Shown: positions 25,718 to 34,698, counted from the first letter of the stretch. The stretch: DNA of 38,197 bases from JASLPR01 sp964496475 (GCA_964496475.1 CAZBZS010000020.1:1-38197); one strand, 5' to 3'. Program-made: numbers and translations. The notes: generated by a model not told the origin, from the letters alone.

Positions 25718-26770
25718 GTGGCCGACCCAATTGGCGTGGGCATCATAGGCACCGGCAGTATCGCCAACCTCACCCACATCCCCGGATACAAAGGCATGCC
25801 CGAAAAAGCCAGGCTCGTCGCCGTCGCCGATGTCATCGGTGACGTTGCCGAGAAGGTCGCCAAAGACCACAAGATTCCCATGGCCTTCGACGACTACCAT
25901 CAGCTTCTCGAGCTCGAAGAAGTCCAGGCCGTCAGCATCTGCACCCCTCCCTTCGCACACCGAGACGCCACCATCGCCGCGCTCGAAGCCGGCAAGCACG
26001 TCCTCTGCGAAAAGCCCATGGCCATCAGCGCCGCCGAGGCGCAGGAGATGGTCAACGCTGCCGAGCGCACCGGCCAGATTCTGGCCATCGGCTTCCAGTC
26101 CCGCTTCTCCGACGAAGCCCGGGCCCTCAAACGCCTCATCGAGAGCGGTGAGCTGGGCGACATCTACTACGGCCGCGCCGTTTACAACCGGCGTCGCGGC
26201 ATCCCCTCCTGGGGCATGTTCTACTCCCGCGAGCAAAACGGCGGCGGACCCCTCATCGATGTCGGCGTGCATGTCCTCGACCTCGCCCTCTGGCTCATGG
26301 GGTACCCCAAACCCGTTTCCGTCGTCGGTTCCGCCTATCGCAAATTCGGCAATCGCGATGACGTCTTCAACCGCTTCGGCCCCTGGAATCACAAGGATTA
26401 CGACGTAGAGGATTTCGCCGTCGCCATGATAAGACTAGATAACGGTGCCACCCTCAACCTCGAGTGCAGCTGGGCGCTCAACATCGGCGAAGACTCTCAG
26501 AGCATGGTCCTCTGCGGCGACGAAGGCGGCGCCGAGCTCCACCCCCTCAAGGTTTTCAAAGACGACGGCCACATGCTCATCGATTGGGAACCGAAGGGTC
26601 TTGCCGATACTAATTACATAGAGATGCACGCGAATTCGGTCGCCAACTTTATCGACGCTGTCCGCGGCGACGCTGAAACCATCGTCAAGCCCGAACAGGG
26701 GCTTTACGTGGCCCAGATAGTCGACGCCATTTATCGCTCCGGCGAATCTGGCGAACTCGTGGCCATCTGA
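25718..26770 (+). CDS. Gfo/Idh/MocA family oxidoreductase
   Basis: This 350-residue NAD(P)-dependent dehydrogenase starts VADPIGVGIIGTGSIANLTH, with the Rossmann loop at 9-16. The EKP motif is at 98-100 (LCEKPMAI). The substrate-site helix is DVGVHVLDLALW, the canonical D-x3-H. GTG 25718 has a good AAGGAGA seven bases upstream; the same frame extends upstream to 25307 but is shadow of otsA. Members act on sugars and polyols. It is canonical in motifs, unlike the gene at 2863. Its downstream neighbour is a dead protease, so no pathway is suggested. Confidence 0.92.
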   Translation: MADPIGVGIIGTGSIANLTHIPGYKGMPEKARLVAVADVIGDVAEKVAKDHKIPMAFDDYHQLLELEEVQAVSICTPPFAHRDATIAALEAGKHVLCEKPMAISAAEAQEMVNAAERTGQILAIGFQSRFSDEARALKRLIESGELGDIYYGRAVYNRRRGIPSWGMFYSREQNGGGPLIDVGVHVLDLALWLMGYPKPVSVVGSAYRKFGNRDDVFNRFGPWNHKDYDVEDFAVAMIRLDNGATLNLECSWALNIGEDSQSMVLCGDEGGAELHPLKVFKDDGHMLIDWEPKGLADTNYIEMHANSVANFIDAVRGDAETIVKPEQGLYVAQIVDAIYRSGESGELVAI

Positions 26771-26797
26771 CCGCCTCGGATTACTGCGCTCCCGGCG

Positions 26798-27289
26798 AAT
26801 CGCCCGAATTCCGCTTCGTCTTCGCCTTCCTTCGTTCCCAGCTCGGCGAAACGATGGGGCAGCCGATTGAGTGCGAGCATGCCAATCCGGATAATGGCGA
26901 CACCCTCCAGCAGACCTCCACCGGTCTAAGTTTCTACTGGAAAGCCACCAACACTCCCACCTTCACGAACGGTGGGAGCACTGGGCCTGGACGGCTCAGG
27001 GCCTCGTCTACTGGACGGGCAGCGACGTCGACCCGCCCGGCACCGTGCTTCCCGCCGAACCGGAGCCCGCCGGCCCGACCACCGCCATTCCGGCTGACGC
27101 TCCCGAATTGACCAACGCACAGCTCGTGGCCAATTATCGCGCCGCCGTGGTCCGGATCGATAATCCGGGGGGTTGCGGCAGCGGCTCGATCCCAATGACT
27201 CCCTAGTTGCCGTCGGTTGTCAGAACTTCGACAACTCGACCGACGGATACGTCCGGTTCCCCGACCTGCGACTGTGGGGCTGGAACTAG
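26798..27289 (+). pseudogene. Decayed secreted protein with trypsin-like protease start
   Basis: Three frames carry pieces of one protein. Piece one (from 26798) reads PEFRFVFAFLRSQLG, then CEHANPDNGDTLQQTSTGL and NTPTFTNG. After about 26970 the frame shifts and piece two reads EHWAWTAQGLVYWTGSDVDP, a Pro/Glu-rich linker, then YRAAVVRIDNPGGCGSGSI, which looks like the first strand of a trypsin-like protease domain. Another shift gives VGCQNFDNSTDGYVRFPD and a stop TAG at 27287-27289. The signal peptide and the catalytic His/Asp/Ser are absent. One base added near 26970 would join pieces one and two. This stretch fills an otherwise gene-free gap. Confidence 0.5.
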
Positions 27290-27305
27290 ATCCGCCAGTC
27301 GCCCC

Positions 27306-28604
27306 CTACCCTTTAGTCGAAACCGTCACGCCTTCCAGCACCATCGGCGGTGCGCACAGCCGTCCCCCCACCCACTCGCTCCTCCCGCCTATCCGTCCGA
27401 TATTCGCCAGCAATTCATAGGCATTGCCCGATATCAACGTATCCTTCAACCGCCCCACGATTTTTCCCTTTTCGATCTTGTAGCCTAGCAGCAGATTTCC
27501 GCCGAAGTCGCCTCGCAGCACGTTCGACTGGCCCCCGCCCAGCAGGTAGTCCGCTAGCACCCCCTCCTCGATTTCCGCGATAAGTTCTTCCAGCGTCCCC
27601 TCGTCGCCCCCCACCACCGTCGCCGACGACCGCGGCGCAGGCGTCGCCCCGTATCCATTCCCGGTGCTGCTCGCGCCCACCTTGCCCGCCGTCTGCAGAT
27701 CGTACAGAAAATTCTTCACCACCCCGTGCTCCACCAACGGCACCCGGCGCGTCGGCACTCCCTCATCGTCGAACGGGCACGACTGCGGGCTTCGATGTAG
27801 CGTCGCATCGTCGGCAATCGAAAGCCTCTCGTCGAACATCTTCTCGCCGATCTTCCCGGCCAGCGGAGATGCGCCCTGTTCCACCATCTTTCCGTTGAGT
27901 CCCATCCCCAGCGCCGGACCCACCGTCATCATGAACGCTATCGGCGTCAGCACCACAGGCAATTCGCCCGCCGCCACCGACGCCGTCACCTTCGCCAGCT
28001 CCAGCTTCTTTGTGATCTCCTCCTCCACCCGGTCCACGTCAAAATCGGGCCCGCAATCCACCTGAAACGAGTAGATGTCCAGCACGTCCGGGCCACGCAC
28101 CAGATTCGCGCTTACCGAACCGCCAAAACTCGTCCGCTCATACGCCAGCTCTCCTCCATCCCCCGCGAGGAGCGTGCGCTCCACCTCCTTGTCCAGCCCC
28201 ACGTCGATGTTCAGCTCGCCCTCGTAATCCAGCAGCCGGTCCACGATCTCCCGGCCCATCTCCACCATCCGTTCCACCGGGTGGGCCGGAGTCCGCCGGT
28301 CGAACACATCCACCTCGGCATTGCGCGCCGGCTTCGGAAACTCATACTTGGCTTCCGGTCCAAATTCCGCCGCCGCCACCGCCGCCTCCACTACCCAGTC
28401 CGGATCCTCGAACTTGCTCGTTGAGGTGATCCCGATCCTCCCCTCGTGGATCACCCGCAGCGTCAGCGAGCGCGACTCCTTAGTCTCCAGAGTTTTCAGC
28501 TTGTTCGCCTTGAATTCCACCGGCGTGCTGCTGCTCGAGTGCAGGTAAACCTCCGCCGCGCCCGCCGCCTTCAGCGCCCGTTCCCGGACCTCGCGATAGA
28601 ACAC
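27306..28604 (-). CDS. pmbA: Metalloprotease-related protein PmbA/TldE
   Basis: This is the non-catalytic partner of the TldD/PmbA protease, which trims modified peptides and other substrates. About 432 residues. Family parts are VEFKANKLKTLETKESRSLTL at the N-terminal domain (quoted to 20), the LTPIAFMMTVGPALGMGLNG strand-helix, and RRVPLVEHGVVKNFLYD, with GYGATPAPRSSATVV near the end. There is no HExxxH, as expected. GTG 28604 overlaps the TAG of tldD by one base; the frame upstream of it is a shadow of tldD. Confidence 0.9.
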   Translation of the reverse strand: MFYREVRERALKAAGAAEVYLHSSSSTPVEFKANKLKTLETKESRSLTLRVIHEGRIGITSTSKFEDPDWVVEAAVAAAEFGPEAKYEFPKPARNAEVDVFDRRTPAHPVERMVEMGREIVDRLLDYEGELNIDVGLDKEVERTLLAGDGGELAYERTSFGGSVSANLVRGPDVLDIYSFQVDCGPDFDVDRVEEEITKKLELAKVTASVAAGELPVVLTPIAFMMTVGPALGMGLNGKMVEQGASPLAGKIGEKMFDERLSIADDATLHRSPQSCPFDDEGVPTRRVPLVEHGVVKNFLYDLQTAGKVGASSTGNGYGATPAPRSSATVVGGDEGTLEELIAEIEEGVLADYLLGGGQSNVLRGDFGGNLLLGYKIEKGKIVGRLKDTLISGNAYELLANIGRIGGRSEWVGGRLCAPPMVLEGVTVSTKG

Positions 28605-29974
28605 TAAACCCCGCCGATCACGCAGCGCGCCAATCTCACGTGAGGCGCCCCATTGCCAACCGGCAGCGGCGACTGCCCCGCCTTGCCACAGCCGCCACCG
28701 CCCGGGTCCCACCGAAAGTCGTTCCCCACCGCATCCACCGCCTTGAGCGTATCGAACATGTTCCCCGTCAACGTCACTCCCCGCAGCCGTTCCGCGATCT
28801 TGCCCTTCCGGATCATGAATCCTTCGATCGCCCGGAACGTGAACATCTCCATCGCCGTCTGTCCCCCCAGCCAGTTCACCGCATAAACCCCCTCATCCAC
28901 ATCCGCGACCATCTCCTCGAAGCTCGTCTCGCCCGCCTCGATCGACGTGTTCGTCATCCGCACGATTGGGGGATATCGATAGTTGATCGCTCGCGCGTTC
29001 CCCGTCGGCTCCTCGCCCATCGTCCCCGCCGTCTCTCGCGAGTGCAGCCTGCCCGCCAGCCGTCCCTCTCGAATGAGGTAGTTCTTCCGCGGCGCCACTC
29101 CCTCCGAGTCGTACTTATACGACCCGCTCAATCCCGGCTCCGCCGCCGAATCTACCACGTTCAAGATCGGCGGACCGAACTGCTTCCCCAACTCCAGCAG
29201 CTCCCGCATTCGCGGATTATCGTGGACGTGATCCGCCTCGCTCAGGTGCCCGAACGCCTCGTGAATGAACACCCCGGCCAGCGAAGGATCCATCACCACC
29301 ACGAACTCGCCGCTGCGCGCCGGCTCCGCGTCCAGCAGATCCACCGCCTGCCGCGCCGCCCCGGCGAAATCCTCATGCAAACCCCGCACCGCGTCGAAAT
29401 CCTTTGTGCTCGCACGGCTCGTCCGCCCCGTCTGGATTTCCCCGCCATCCCGCGCCGAAATCACCCCACCTACCCGCACCAGCATGTTCTCCTGCTCGAT
29501 GTAGCTCCCGGCCGAGCTCACGAACCGCACCTTCCGCTTTGAGTCCGAGTAGTAGACCTGCGCCGTCTGTATCTTGTCCGAGACCGACAGCGCCACCTCC
29601 ACGTACTCGTCCATCAGCGTTTTCTTTTCCGTCAGCGATACCGTCGCCGGGTCCACCGCCACCTCCGCCGGCACGATTTCAACCACCGGCTCCGCCGGCG
29701 CCAGCGCCGTTTCCTCCTGCGCCGCCAACCGCGCCTGCCTCACCGCCATCGCCACCGTCTCTTCTAGCCCGTCCAGTTCATTGAACGAGACGAAGCCCCA
29801 CCCACCGTTCACCACCGCCCGCACGTTCCCTCCCAGCGCCCTCGTCGTGCCGATGCTCTCCAGCTCCCGCATCCGGTAGCCGATGTGAGTCGAGGTAGCG
29901 TCCTCGACTCTTATCTCGCAATAATCGGCGTCCACGCCTCGTAGCGCCGCTTCCAGTCGTTCCCGCATGTACAT
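28604..29974 (-). CDS. tldD: Metalloprotease TldD
   Basis: This is the catalytic subunit of the TldD/PmbA zinc protease. The zinc-binding HEAFGH is within VFIHEAFGHLSEADH. The C-terminal GGGGCGKAGQSPLPVGNGAP is a typical TldD end. The chain is about 456 residues from ATG 29974 (MYMRERLEAALRG). ATG 30028 (MANPYNRPP) is an alternative, and the frame extends to 30130 with no family-like residues. Overlap with pmbA by one base (TAGTG) indicates coupling. No membrane segment is seen. Confidence 0.92.
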   Translation of the reverse strand: MYMRERLEAALRGVDADYCEIRVEDATSTHIGYRMRELESIGTTRALGGNVRAVVNGGWGFVSFNELDGLEETVAMAVRQARLAAQEETALAPAEPVVEIVPAEVAVDPATVSLTEKKTLMDEYVEVALSVSDKIQTAQVYYSDSKRKVRFVSSAGSYIEQENMLVRVGGVISARDGGEIQTGRTSRASTKDFDAVRGLHEDFAGAARQAVDLLDAEPARSGEFVVVMDPSLAGVFIHEAFGHLSEADHVHDNPRMRELLELGKQFGPPILNVVDSAAEPGLSGSYKYDSEGVAPRKNYLIREGRLAGRLHSRETAGTMGEEPTGNARAINYRYPPIVRMTNTSIEAGETSFEEMVADVDEGVYAVNWLGGQTAMEMFTFRAIEGFMIRKGKIAERLRGVTLTGNMFDTLKAVDAVGNDFRWDPGGGGCGKAGQSPLPVGNGAPHVRLARCVIGGV

Positions 29975-30250
29975 CGCCAGTGGTTTTTTGGGACTCGGTC
30001 CCGGAGGCCGATTATATGGGTTCGCCATCCGGCCGCCAGCCGCACTCAAAGCCCGGCTGGCGACTCTCCTCACCGCACCAAATCCGTCGACTTTCCTCCG
30101 GAACTTCGAAACCTCAAGCCCTTGCCTCACGCCCCGGCCCGACTGGCGACCTCCTGCGCCTGCCCGCTATATTCTCTGGTCCTGAACCGGACCACGTCAG
30201 TTCCCGTCCGTCGCCAGCCATCGTCGGGCTCGACCGATCATGAGGTGCGT

Positions 30251-31231
30251 TTGAACATCCGTCTCGCCAGTTCGGTATTGGCCTTGGTGGTATTCGTGGT
30301 CGCCGGTTGCAACGCCGATTCCGCCCCCGCCGCTTCCGCCTCGTCTTCATCTCCGGTTACGGTCCCACCAACCCCCGCCGTCCGCACCCCCACCCCGACG
30401 ACCCTCGCCGCGACCCCGTCCCCTACACCTTCTCCAACCCCGCCGCCCTACGCGACTCCCACCGCCAGTCCTACCCCCACCACCACTCCTCCCCCCGCGC
30501 CCACCGTCACCCCCACCCCCTACCCTCCCTCCCGCTTCATCCTTCCCGACTTCACCCTCCGCTACCTGGCCTTCCAGCCCGAGTCCCTGATCTTCGTCCG
30601 CAATTTCCCCGACGGCATCGGCGACTCCGTAGACCGGGCCGTCCTCGAGGGCCGCGTGCGTTACCGGGACGGCTCCCCGGAAGTCGAACTCATCTGGCAC
30701 CTGGAAGGCGCCATCAACCTCGAATGGCGATTTCTTTTCGTCGATGGTCTGGCCTACGTCAACGTCGCCCGCGACGACGAACCCAGCGCCTGGCTCCGAT
30801 CCGAGCCTTCCGCCGCCATGATGAATCGCGTCGCATCTCTCCTTCCGCAGCTCGCGACCATCCTCGGCTGGGACTTCCTCGAAACTGCTCCCTGGGAACT
30901 TCTGGATGACGCCGTTTGTGAAGAGACCCCCTGCCACCAGTTCAGCCGATCGTCCGACCGCGGCGATCTCATCCTCGCCGTCGACAGCGACTCTCTCGTC
31001 CCCCTGTCCATTTCCGTTCGTTCCGTGCTCCCCGGCCGCTCCTACGCCCGCGCCGCCACCCAGTTCGTCGCCTGGAATCAGGCCATCACTCTCAACATCC
31101 CCGACGCCTACACCGAAGCGACCGCCCCGGACCTCGCCTACCAGTTCTTCTACCCCCTGGTGCTCCTCGGCCTGGATTCCGCTGACACAGGCGTTCTCCC
31201 CATCCTGCAATCCGCCAACCCGCTGCCTTAG
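30251..31231 (+). CDS. Thr/Pro-linker lipoprotein with C-x4-C-x-Q motif
   Basis: A lipoprotein signal (SVLALVVFVVAGC) leads into a long Thr/Pro-rich linker of about 65 residues (TPTPTTLAATPSPTPSPTPP), which likely spans the cell wall. A folded domain of about 210 residues follows, with strands such as VELIWHLEGAINLEW and LAYVNVARDDEPSAWLRS. Near residue 225 comes CEETPCHQF. I choose TTG 30251 because GAGG sits five bases upstream and the signal starts there; GTG 30245 is possible. The strand pattern resembles LolA/LppX-type lipid-binding folds, which is only an inference. It shares the Cys motif with the next gene. Confidence 0.75.
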   Translation: MNIRLASSVLALVVFVVAGCNADSAPAASASSSSPVTVPPTPAVRTPTPTTLAATPSPTPSPTPPPYATPTASPTPTTTPPPAPTVTPTPYPPSRFILPDFTLRYLAFQPESLIFVRNFPDGIGDSVDRAVLEGRVRYRDGSPEVELIWHLEGAINLEWRFLFVDGLAYVNVARDDEPSAWLRSEPSAAMMNRVASLLPQLATILGWDFLETAPWELLDDAVCEETPCHQFSRSSDRGDLILAVDSDSLVPLSISVRSVLPGRSYARAATQFVAWNQAITLNIPDAYTEATAPDLAYQFFYPLVLLGLDSADTGVLPILQSANPLP

Positions 31232-31233
31232 TA

Positions 31234-31256
31234 AGCCCGGCCGACGTCACCGGGCT
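31234..31256 (+). terminator. Stem-loop between the two lipoprotein genes
   Basis: AGCCCGG (31234-31240) and CCGGGCT (31250-31256) form a perfect seven-pair stem with a nine-base loop, starting three bases after the first lipoprotein's stop. No T-run follows (CCCTACC), so it is not a classic intrinsic terminator. It may reduce readthrough or protect the upstream mRNA end, since the second lipoprotein has its own ribosome site. Confidence 0.4.
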
Positions 31257-31329
31257 CCCTACCAAAAAGTGCGCCTACCCCGGTGTAGAGTACGGCGACC
31301 TGTAGAGACCGATCCTCTGGAGGAATTCC

Positions 31330-32019
31330 TTGCGCCGTGTCATCTCCCTCGCCACGCTGACGTTTCTCAGCTTGGTCCTGGCAGCCTGCGGCGGAGCCGC
31401 TCCCTCCGACGCCGCCGCCGAATTTGACCAGGCCGAATTTCACGCGGCGGCTCTGGAGTGGCCCCCCGCCGGCCTGACCACGCAGGTGGATGGCTTCCCG
31501 ACGGACGATATCCCCGGCGTCGAGTCCGTCCAGATTGGAGTCACGGTCAACACCGTCCCTACCCTGTTGAAGCTCGATCTAACCCTCTCCGGCTCGACCT
31601 CCGTCACCCTCAACATCATCGCTACCGACGACGCCGCCTACATGAACGTCGGCCAGGGCTGGATGAAGGCTCCCCCCACAGACGATCTCTCCGAAATGGC
31701 CGCCGAATTCGGAGGCTCATTTGATTCTGAGGTAATCAGCGAAAGTACTTGGGCATACAAAGCTGAAGTCCCCTGTGGCGACGACACCTGCTGGCAGGTC
31801 GAATCCCCGGATGGGGCCCTGATGAATGTCACCAGGAGCGACTACTCACCCGTCTCCATGACCATCGTCGAAGATGACGCCGAGATCATCGTGGATATCC
31901 TCCATTGGGGCGATGCCGTGGAGGTCGAAATCCCCGCCGACGCCCGCGAAGTCACTTCCGAAGAGCTCATGTTTTCCCTCATGGGCGCACTCTTGCCGCT
32001 GATGGCAGGCAGCCTCTAG
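31330..32019 (+). CDS. Lipoprotein with LolA/LppX-like strand pattern
   Basis: This 229-residue lipoprotein starts at TTG 31330 with GGAGGA five bases upstream. The signal LATLTFLSLVLAACGG ends in a lipobox. The mature part has no long linker. Strands SVQIGVTVNTVPTLLKLDL and SVTLNIIATDDAAYMNVG, then GWMKAPP, follow the pattern of LolA/LppX-type lipid carriers. Residues VPCGDDTCWQVE carry C-x4-C-x-Q as in the previous lipoprotein, and the phrase after it (MNVTRSDYSPVSMTIV) aligns with that protein's LAVDSDSLVPLSISV. Diverged duplicates are likely. It ends nine bases before the DUF1445 gene. Confidence 0.78.
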   Translation: MRRVISLATLTFLSLVLAACGGAAPSDAAAEFDQAEFHAAALEWPPAGLTTQVDGFPTDDIPGVESVQIGVTVNTVPTLLKLDLTLSGSTSVTLNIIATDDAAYMNVGQGWMKAPPTDDLSEMAAEFGGSFDSEVISESTWAYKAEVPCGDDTCWQVESPDGALMNVTRSDYSPVSMTIVEDDAEIIVDILHWGDAVEVEIPADAREVTSEELMFSLMGALLPLMAGSL

Positions 32020-32028
32020 GCCACCAGC

Positions 32029-32862
32029 ATGTCCGCGACCTGGACCGACGAGCCGGCCGCCCTTTCCGGTCACGAATTCCGCGATCTGTGTCGCTCCGGT
32101 CAATGGACGGCTCCCAGCGTCGGTGTCTCCACCCGCTATGTGCATGCGAATCTGGCCATCCTGCCCGCCGACCTCGCCGACGATTTCGAATCCTTCTGTG
32201 ATCTCAACCCCAAGCCCTGCCCCCTCCTGGAACGCCTTCCGCCCGGCTGGTTTCTCACCGCTAAAACCGCCGACGCCGCCGATCTGCGCACCGACGTCCC
32301 GCGCTATCGCACCTACGCCGACGGCCATCTGATCGACGAGTCAACCAACATTCTCGATGCTTGGCGCGACGATCTCGTCGCATTTCTTCTCGGGTGCAGT
32401 TTCTCATTTGAGCGCCGCCTCACCTCCGTCGGAATTCCCCTCCGCCACCTTGAAGAGGGAGTCAACATTCCCATGTACACCAGCAACATCGACTGCGTCC
32501 CCGCCGGTCCCTTCTCTGGCCCCATGGTCGTGAGCATGCGCCCGATTCCCATGCCTCAGGTCGCCGACGCCGTTCGCATCACCGGCGAACTTCCCCAGGT
32601 CCACGGCGCTCCCGTCCACAGCGGCGCTCCAGAAGCCATCGGCATCCGCGCCCTGGGCTCCCCCGATTTCGGCGATCCCGTGTCAATCCACCCTGATGAG
32701 GTGCCCGTTTTCTGGGCCTGCGGCGTCACTCCCCAGGCCGTTGCTCTCGCCGCCCGCATTCCCTTCATGATCACCCACGCCCCCGGCCACATGTTTGTGA
32801 CCGACGTGCTTGAGGCCTACCTCGAACGCACCTTCCCGCCCACGGAGCCCGGCTCCGGCTAG
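32029..32862 (+). CDS. DUF1445 family protein, D-glutamate cyclase-like
   Basis: This 277-residue cytoplasmic protein has the DUF1445 pattern: LLGCSFSFERRLTSVGIP, then NIPMYTSNIDCVPAGPF and GPMVVSMRPIP, and the late PVFWACGVTPQAVAL with ITHAPGHMFVTD. Members of this group include D-glutamate cyclase, which turns D-glutamate to 5-oxo-D-proline, and other putative hydro-lyases. Here the substrate is not known. ATG 32029 is nine bases after the lipoprotein stop. Its TAG overlaps the final stop of the convergent LCP gene through a shared CTAG. Confidence 0.87.
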   Translation: MSATWTDEPAALSGHEFRDLCRSGQWTAPSVGVSTRYVHANLAILPADLADDFESFCDLNPKPCPLLERLPPGWFLTAKTADAADLRTDVPRYRTYADGHLIDESTNILDAWRDDLVAFLLGCSFSFERRLTSVGIPLRHLEEGVNIPMYTSNIDCVPAGPFSGPMVVSMRPIPMPQVADAVRITGELPQVHGAPVHSGAPEAIGIRALGSPDFGDPVSIHPDEVPVFWACGVTPQAVALAARIPFMITHAPGHMFVTDVLEAYLERTFPPTEPGSG

Positions 32863-34067
32863 CCGCACCAGCCCTCATTGAATTCGATCCCGTCCGCCTG
32901 CCCGAATCCCCCATAACCCCCTGCCGCCTGGGCAAATATGCCCCGTACGAACTCCGCCATCTTTTCCGGATCGGGCGTTAGCATCTCCGCCCTGTCCTCT
33001 CCCTCGTGCCCCAAAATCGTTCCGCTGCCGTGATCCACCGCCCGCTGCACCGTGTGTTACGGCGCTGTCGCCAGGATCAGCTTGGCTATCGGTGGAATCT
33101 CCGTCACCGGAAAATCCGTTTCCACCGCCGTTAAAAGCGTCCGAATGAGACTCGGCGCCAGCACAAACGCCCGCACCGACAGCACCTGCTCCTTCACCGC
33201 CAGCAATACCTGCTGCTGGCGGCAGATGCGGTCCCAGTCCGATCGCGGATTCGCCAGCCGTGAGCGCGCGTACATCAGCGCCGTCGGCCCATCCAGCCGG
33301 TTCTCACCGATCTCCAGCCTCAGCCGCACCCCCTCTTCACTCTCCGGCACCAGGAAATGCTCGTTAGACTCTTGATACACCTCAATTTCGATTCCTTCCA
33401 GCGTGTCCACAATCTTTTCGAATCCCTCAAAACCGATGGTCACGTAGTAATCGATCTCCAGCCCTAGTAGCTCTCCCACCGCGTCGGCCATGGCGTTCGG
33501 ACCCTCCCGTAGGAATATCCCGTTCACCCGGTCGCGCGCCGTCTTGCACTCCTCCACGCACAGATCCCGGGGAATCGATATCAGCGCCATCGAGTTCGTC
33601 GCCGGGTCCACGCTGAACACCATGATCGTGTCCGATCACGACGCCTCCTCTCCCGGCCGGTGATCCGTTCCCAGCAGCAGGAACGTCACCCGTTCCGTCC
33701 CCGATCAGTCCGGAATCGCCCCGGATATCAACGTCCCCGCCGCCTCCCTCAATCCGTCCTGGGCGTTCGTCATCAGGTTTCCCGATCCCGGGGTCGCCGT
33801 CGGCGACGGTATTGGTGATGGTACAGGCGTTGCCGTCGCCACCTGTACGCCCGTCTTCGCCAAAACCGACGGAATCGGCGTAGCCACCGGCATGCCCGCC
33901 TCTGCCAAAACCACCGGAGCCGGCGCCTCCCCACCCGCCTTAGTCGCCTCAAGCGGTGGATCGCTGCCCGCCCCGAAATACACAACGGCCATTTCCACCG
34001 CGATCGCCACCGCCGCTAGCACAAGCCCCACCACAAGAATGCGCAGCCGGCCTGTCTTCTGCATCAA
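32859..34067 (-). pseudogene. LytR-CpsA-Psr (LCP) family gene with three in-frame stops
   Basis: One frame of about 402 codons runs from ATG 34067 to TAG 32861-32859. An N-terminal helix (RILVVGLVLAAVAIAVEMAVVY) sits before a Pro/Thr linker containing an inexact repeat (VLAEAGMPVATPIPS and VLAKTGVQVATATPVPS). The LCP domain follows: VTFLLLGTDHRPGEEAS, SDTIMVFSVDP, ISIPRD, VNGIF, YARSRLANPRSDWDRICRQQ. Three stops break it: TGA 33707-33705, TGA 33638-33636 and TAA 33059-33057. Contexts suggest Trp, Arg and Tyr codons originally. Intact LCP proteins attach polymers to the envelope. No frameshift is needed anywhere. The three pieces alone would not fold as the domain. Confidence 0.78.
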
Positions 34068-34193
34068 GAGCTTCCTGATCTGGTCGCCAATCCGCGTGAG
34101 CCGCCGGATTCAAGTCCTGCACTCGAGCCGCTCGATCGGTCCGGGTTAAAATACTCTGCGTATCCCCGGTTTGGGTCGCGGAGATTATCCCCC

Positions 34194-34526
34194 ATGGCTG
34201 GCGCCTTCCTGTCGAGTGCGGTCATCCGCATGGTTTCCGAAAAAGTTCTCGCGAACGTAATCGAGCAGCTGCCCCGTGTCGCCGGCGCCGGGGCCCCGGC
34301 CGGCGACCCGGCCCAGCCTCAGATAATCGCCAACGTCCTGGCCATCAAACGCCTCGAAGACGGCCTCGGCGAAGTGAACTCCACCGTGAGTCGCATGGAC
34401 CATCGCCTCGACCGGCTCGAGCACCGCCTCCGCTGGCGCACCTACTTCTGGATCGCCATCACCGCTATCGTCGTTTTCGGCATCGGCTTCGCCGCCGCCC
34501 TGGCGATTCAGGCCATCGGCTCCTAG
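34194..34526 (+). CDS. Small coiled-coil protein with C-terminal membrane helix
   Basis: This 110-residue protein from ATG 34194 has a charged helix with heptad spacing (AIKRLEDGLGEVNSTVSRMD and HRLDRLEHRLRW) followed by a single membrane helix (FWIAITAIVVFGIGFAAALAI) at its end. The first 40 residues are helical and mildly amphipathic. No family is recognised. The topology is that of a tail-anchored membrane protein with a cytoplasmic coiled coil. The gene is divergent from the LCP gene; a TAAAAT hexamer at about 34146 could be a -10 box but has no clear -35. Confidence 0.65.
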   Translation: MAGAFLSSAVIRMVSEKVLANVIEQLPRVAGAGAPAGDPAQPQIIANVLAIKRLEDGLGEVNSTVSRMDHRLDRLEHRLRWRTYFWIAITAIVVFGIGFAAALAIQAIGS

Positions 34527-34698
34527 ACCTGCAACCGGGCTCGTCTCCGGGGCCTCGCAAAGCCTCCCGGCCGCCTCGGGTTCCTGCCGCTCAGTAAACC
34601 GGAGCCCCTTCCACCACACCCCGCCTCGCCGGTAACCTTGTTAGACCCATCTCCATCCCATCACCGCCTATCTCGCGACCGACCAACTGGAGGGCGTC

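Noticed and set aside
30350..30540. C-rich low-complexity stretch as a possible structured repeat
   Set aside because: It encodes the Thr/Pro linker of the lipoprotein at 30251 and needs no other explanation.
2059..34067. Stop-codon reassignment as the cause of in-frame stops
   Set aside because: TAG, TGA and TAA all end intact genes in the window (for example nadK and recN area, hisD, HD-domain gene), and the internal stops are of all three kinds, so a single reassigned codon cannot explain them.
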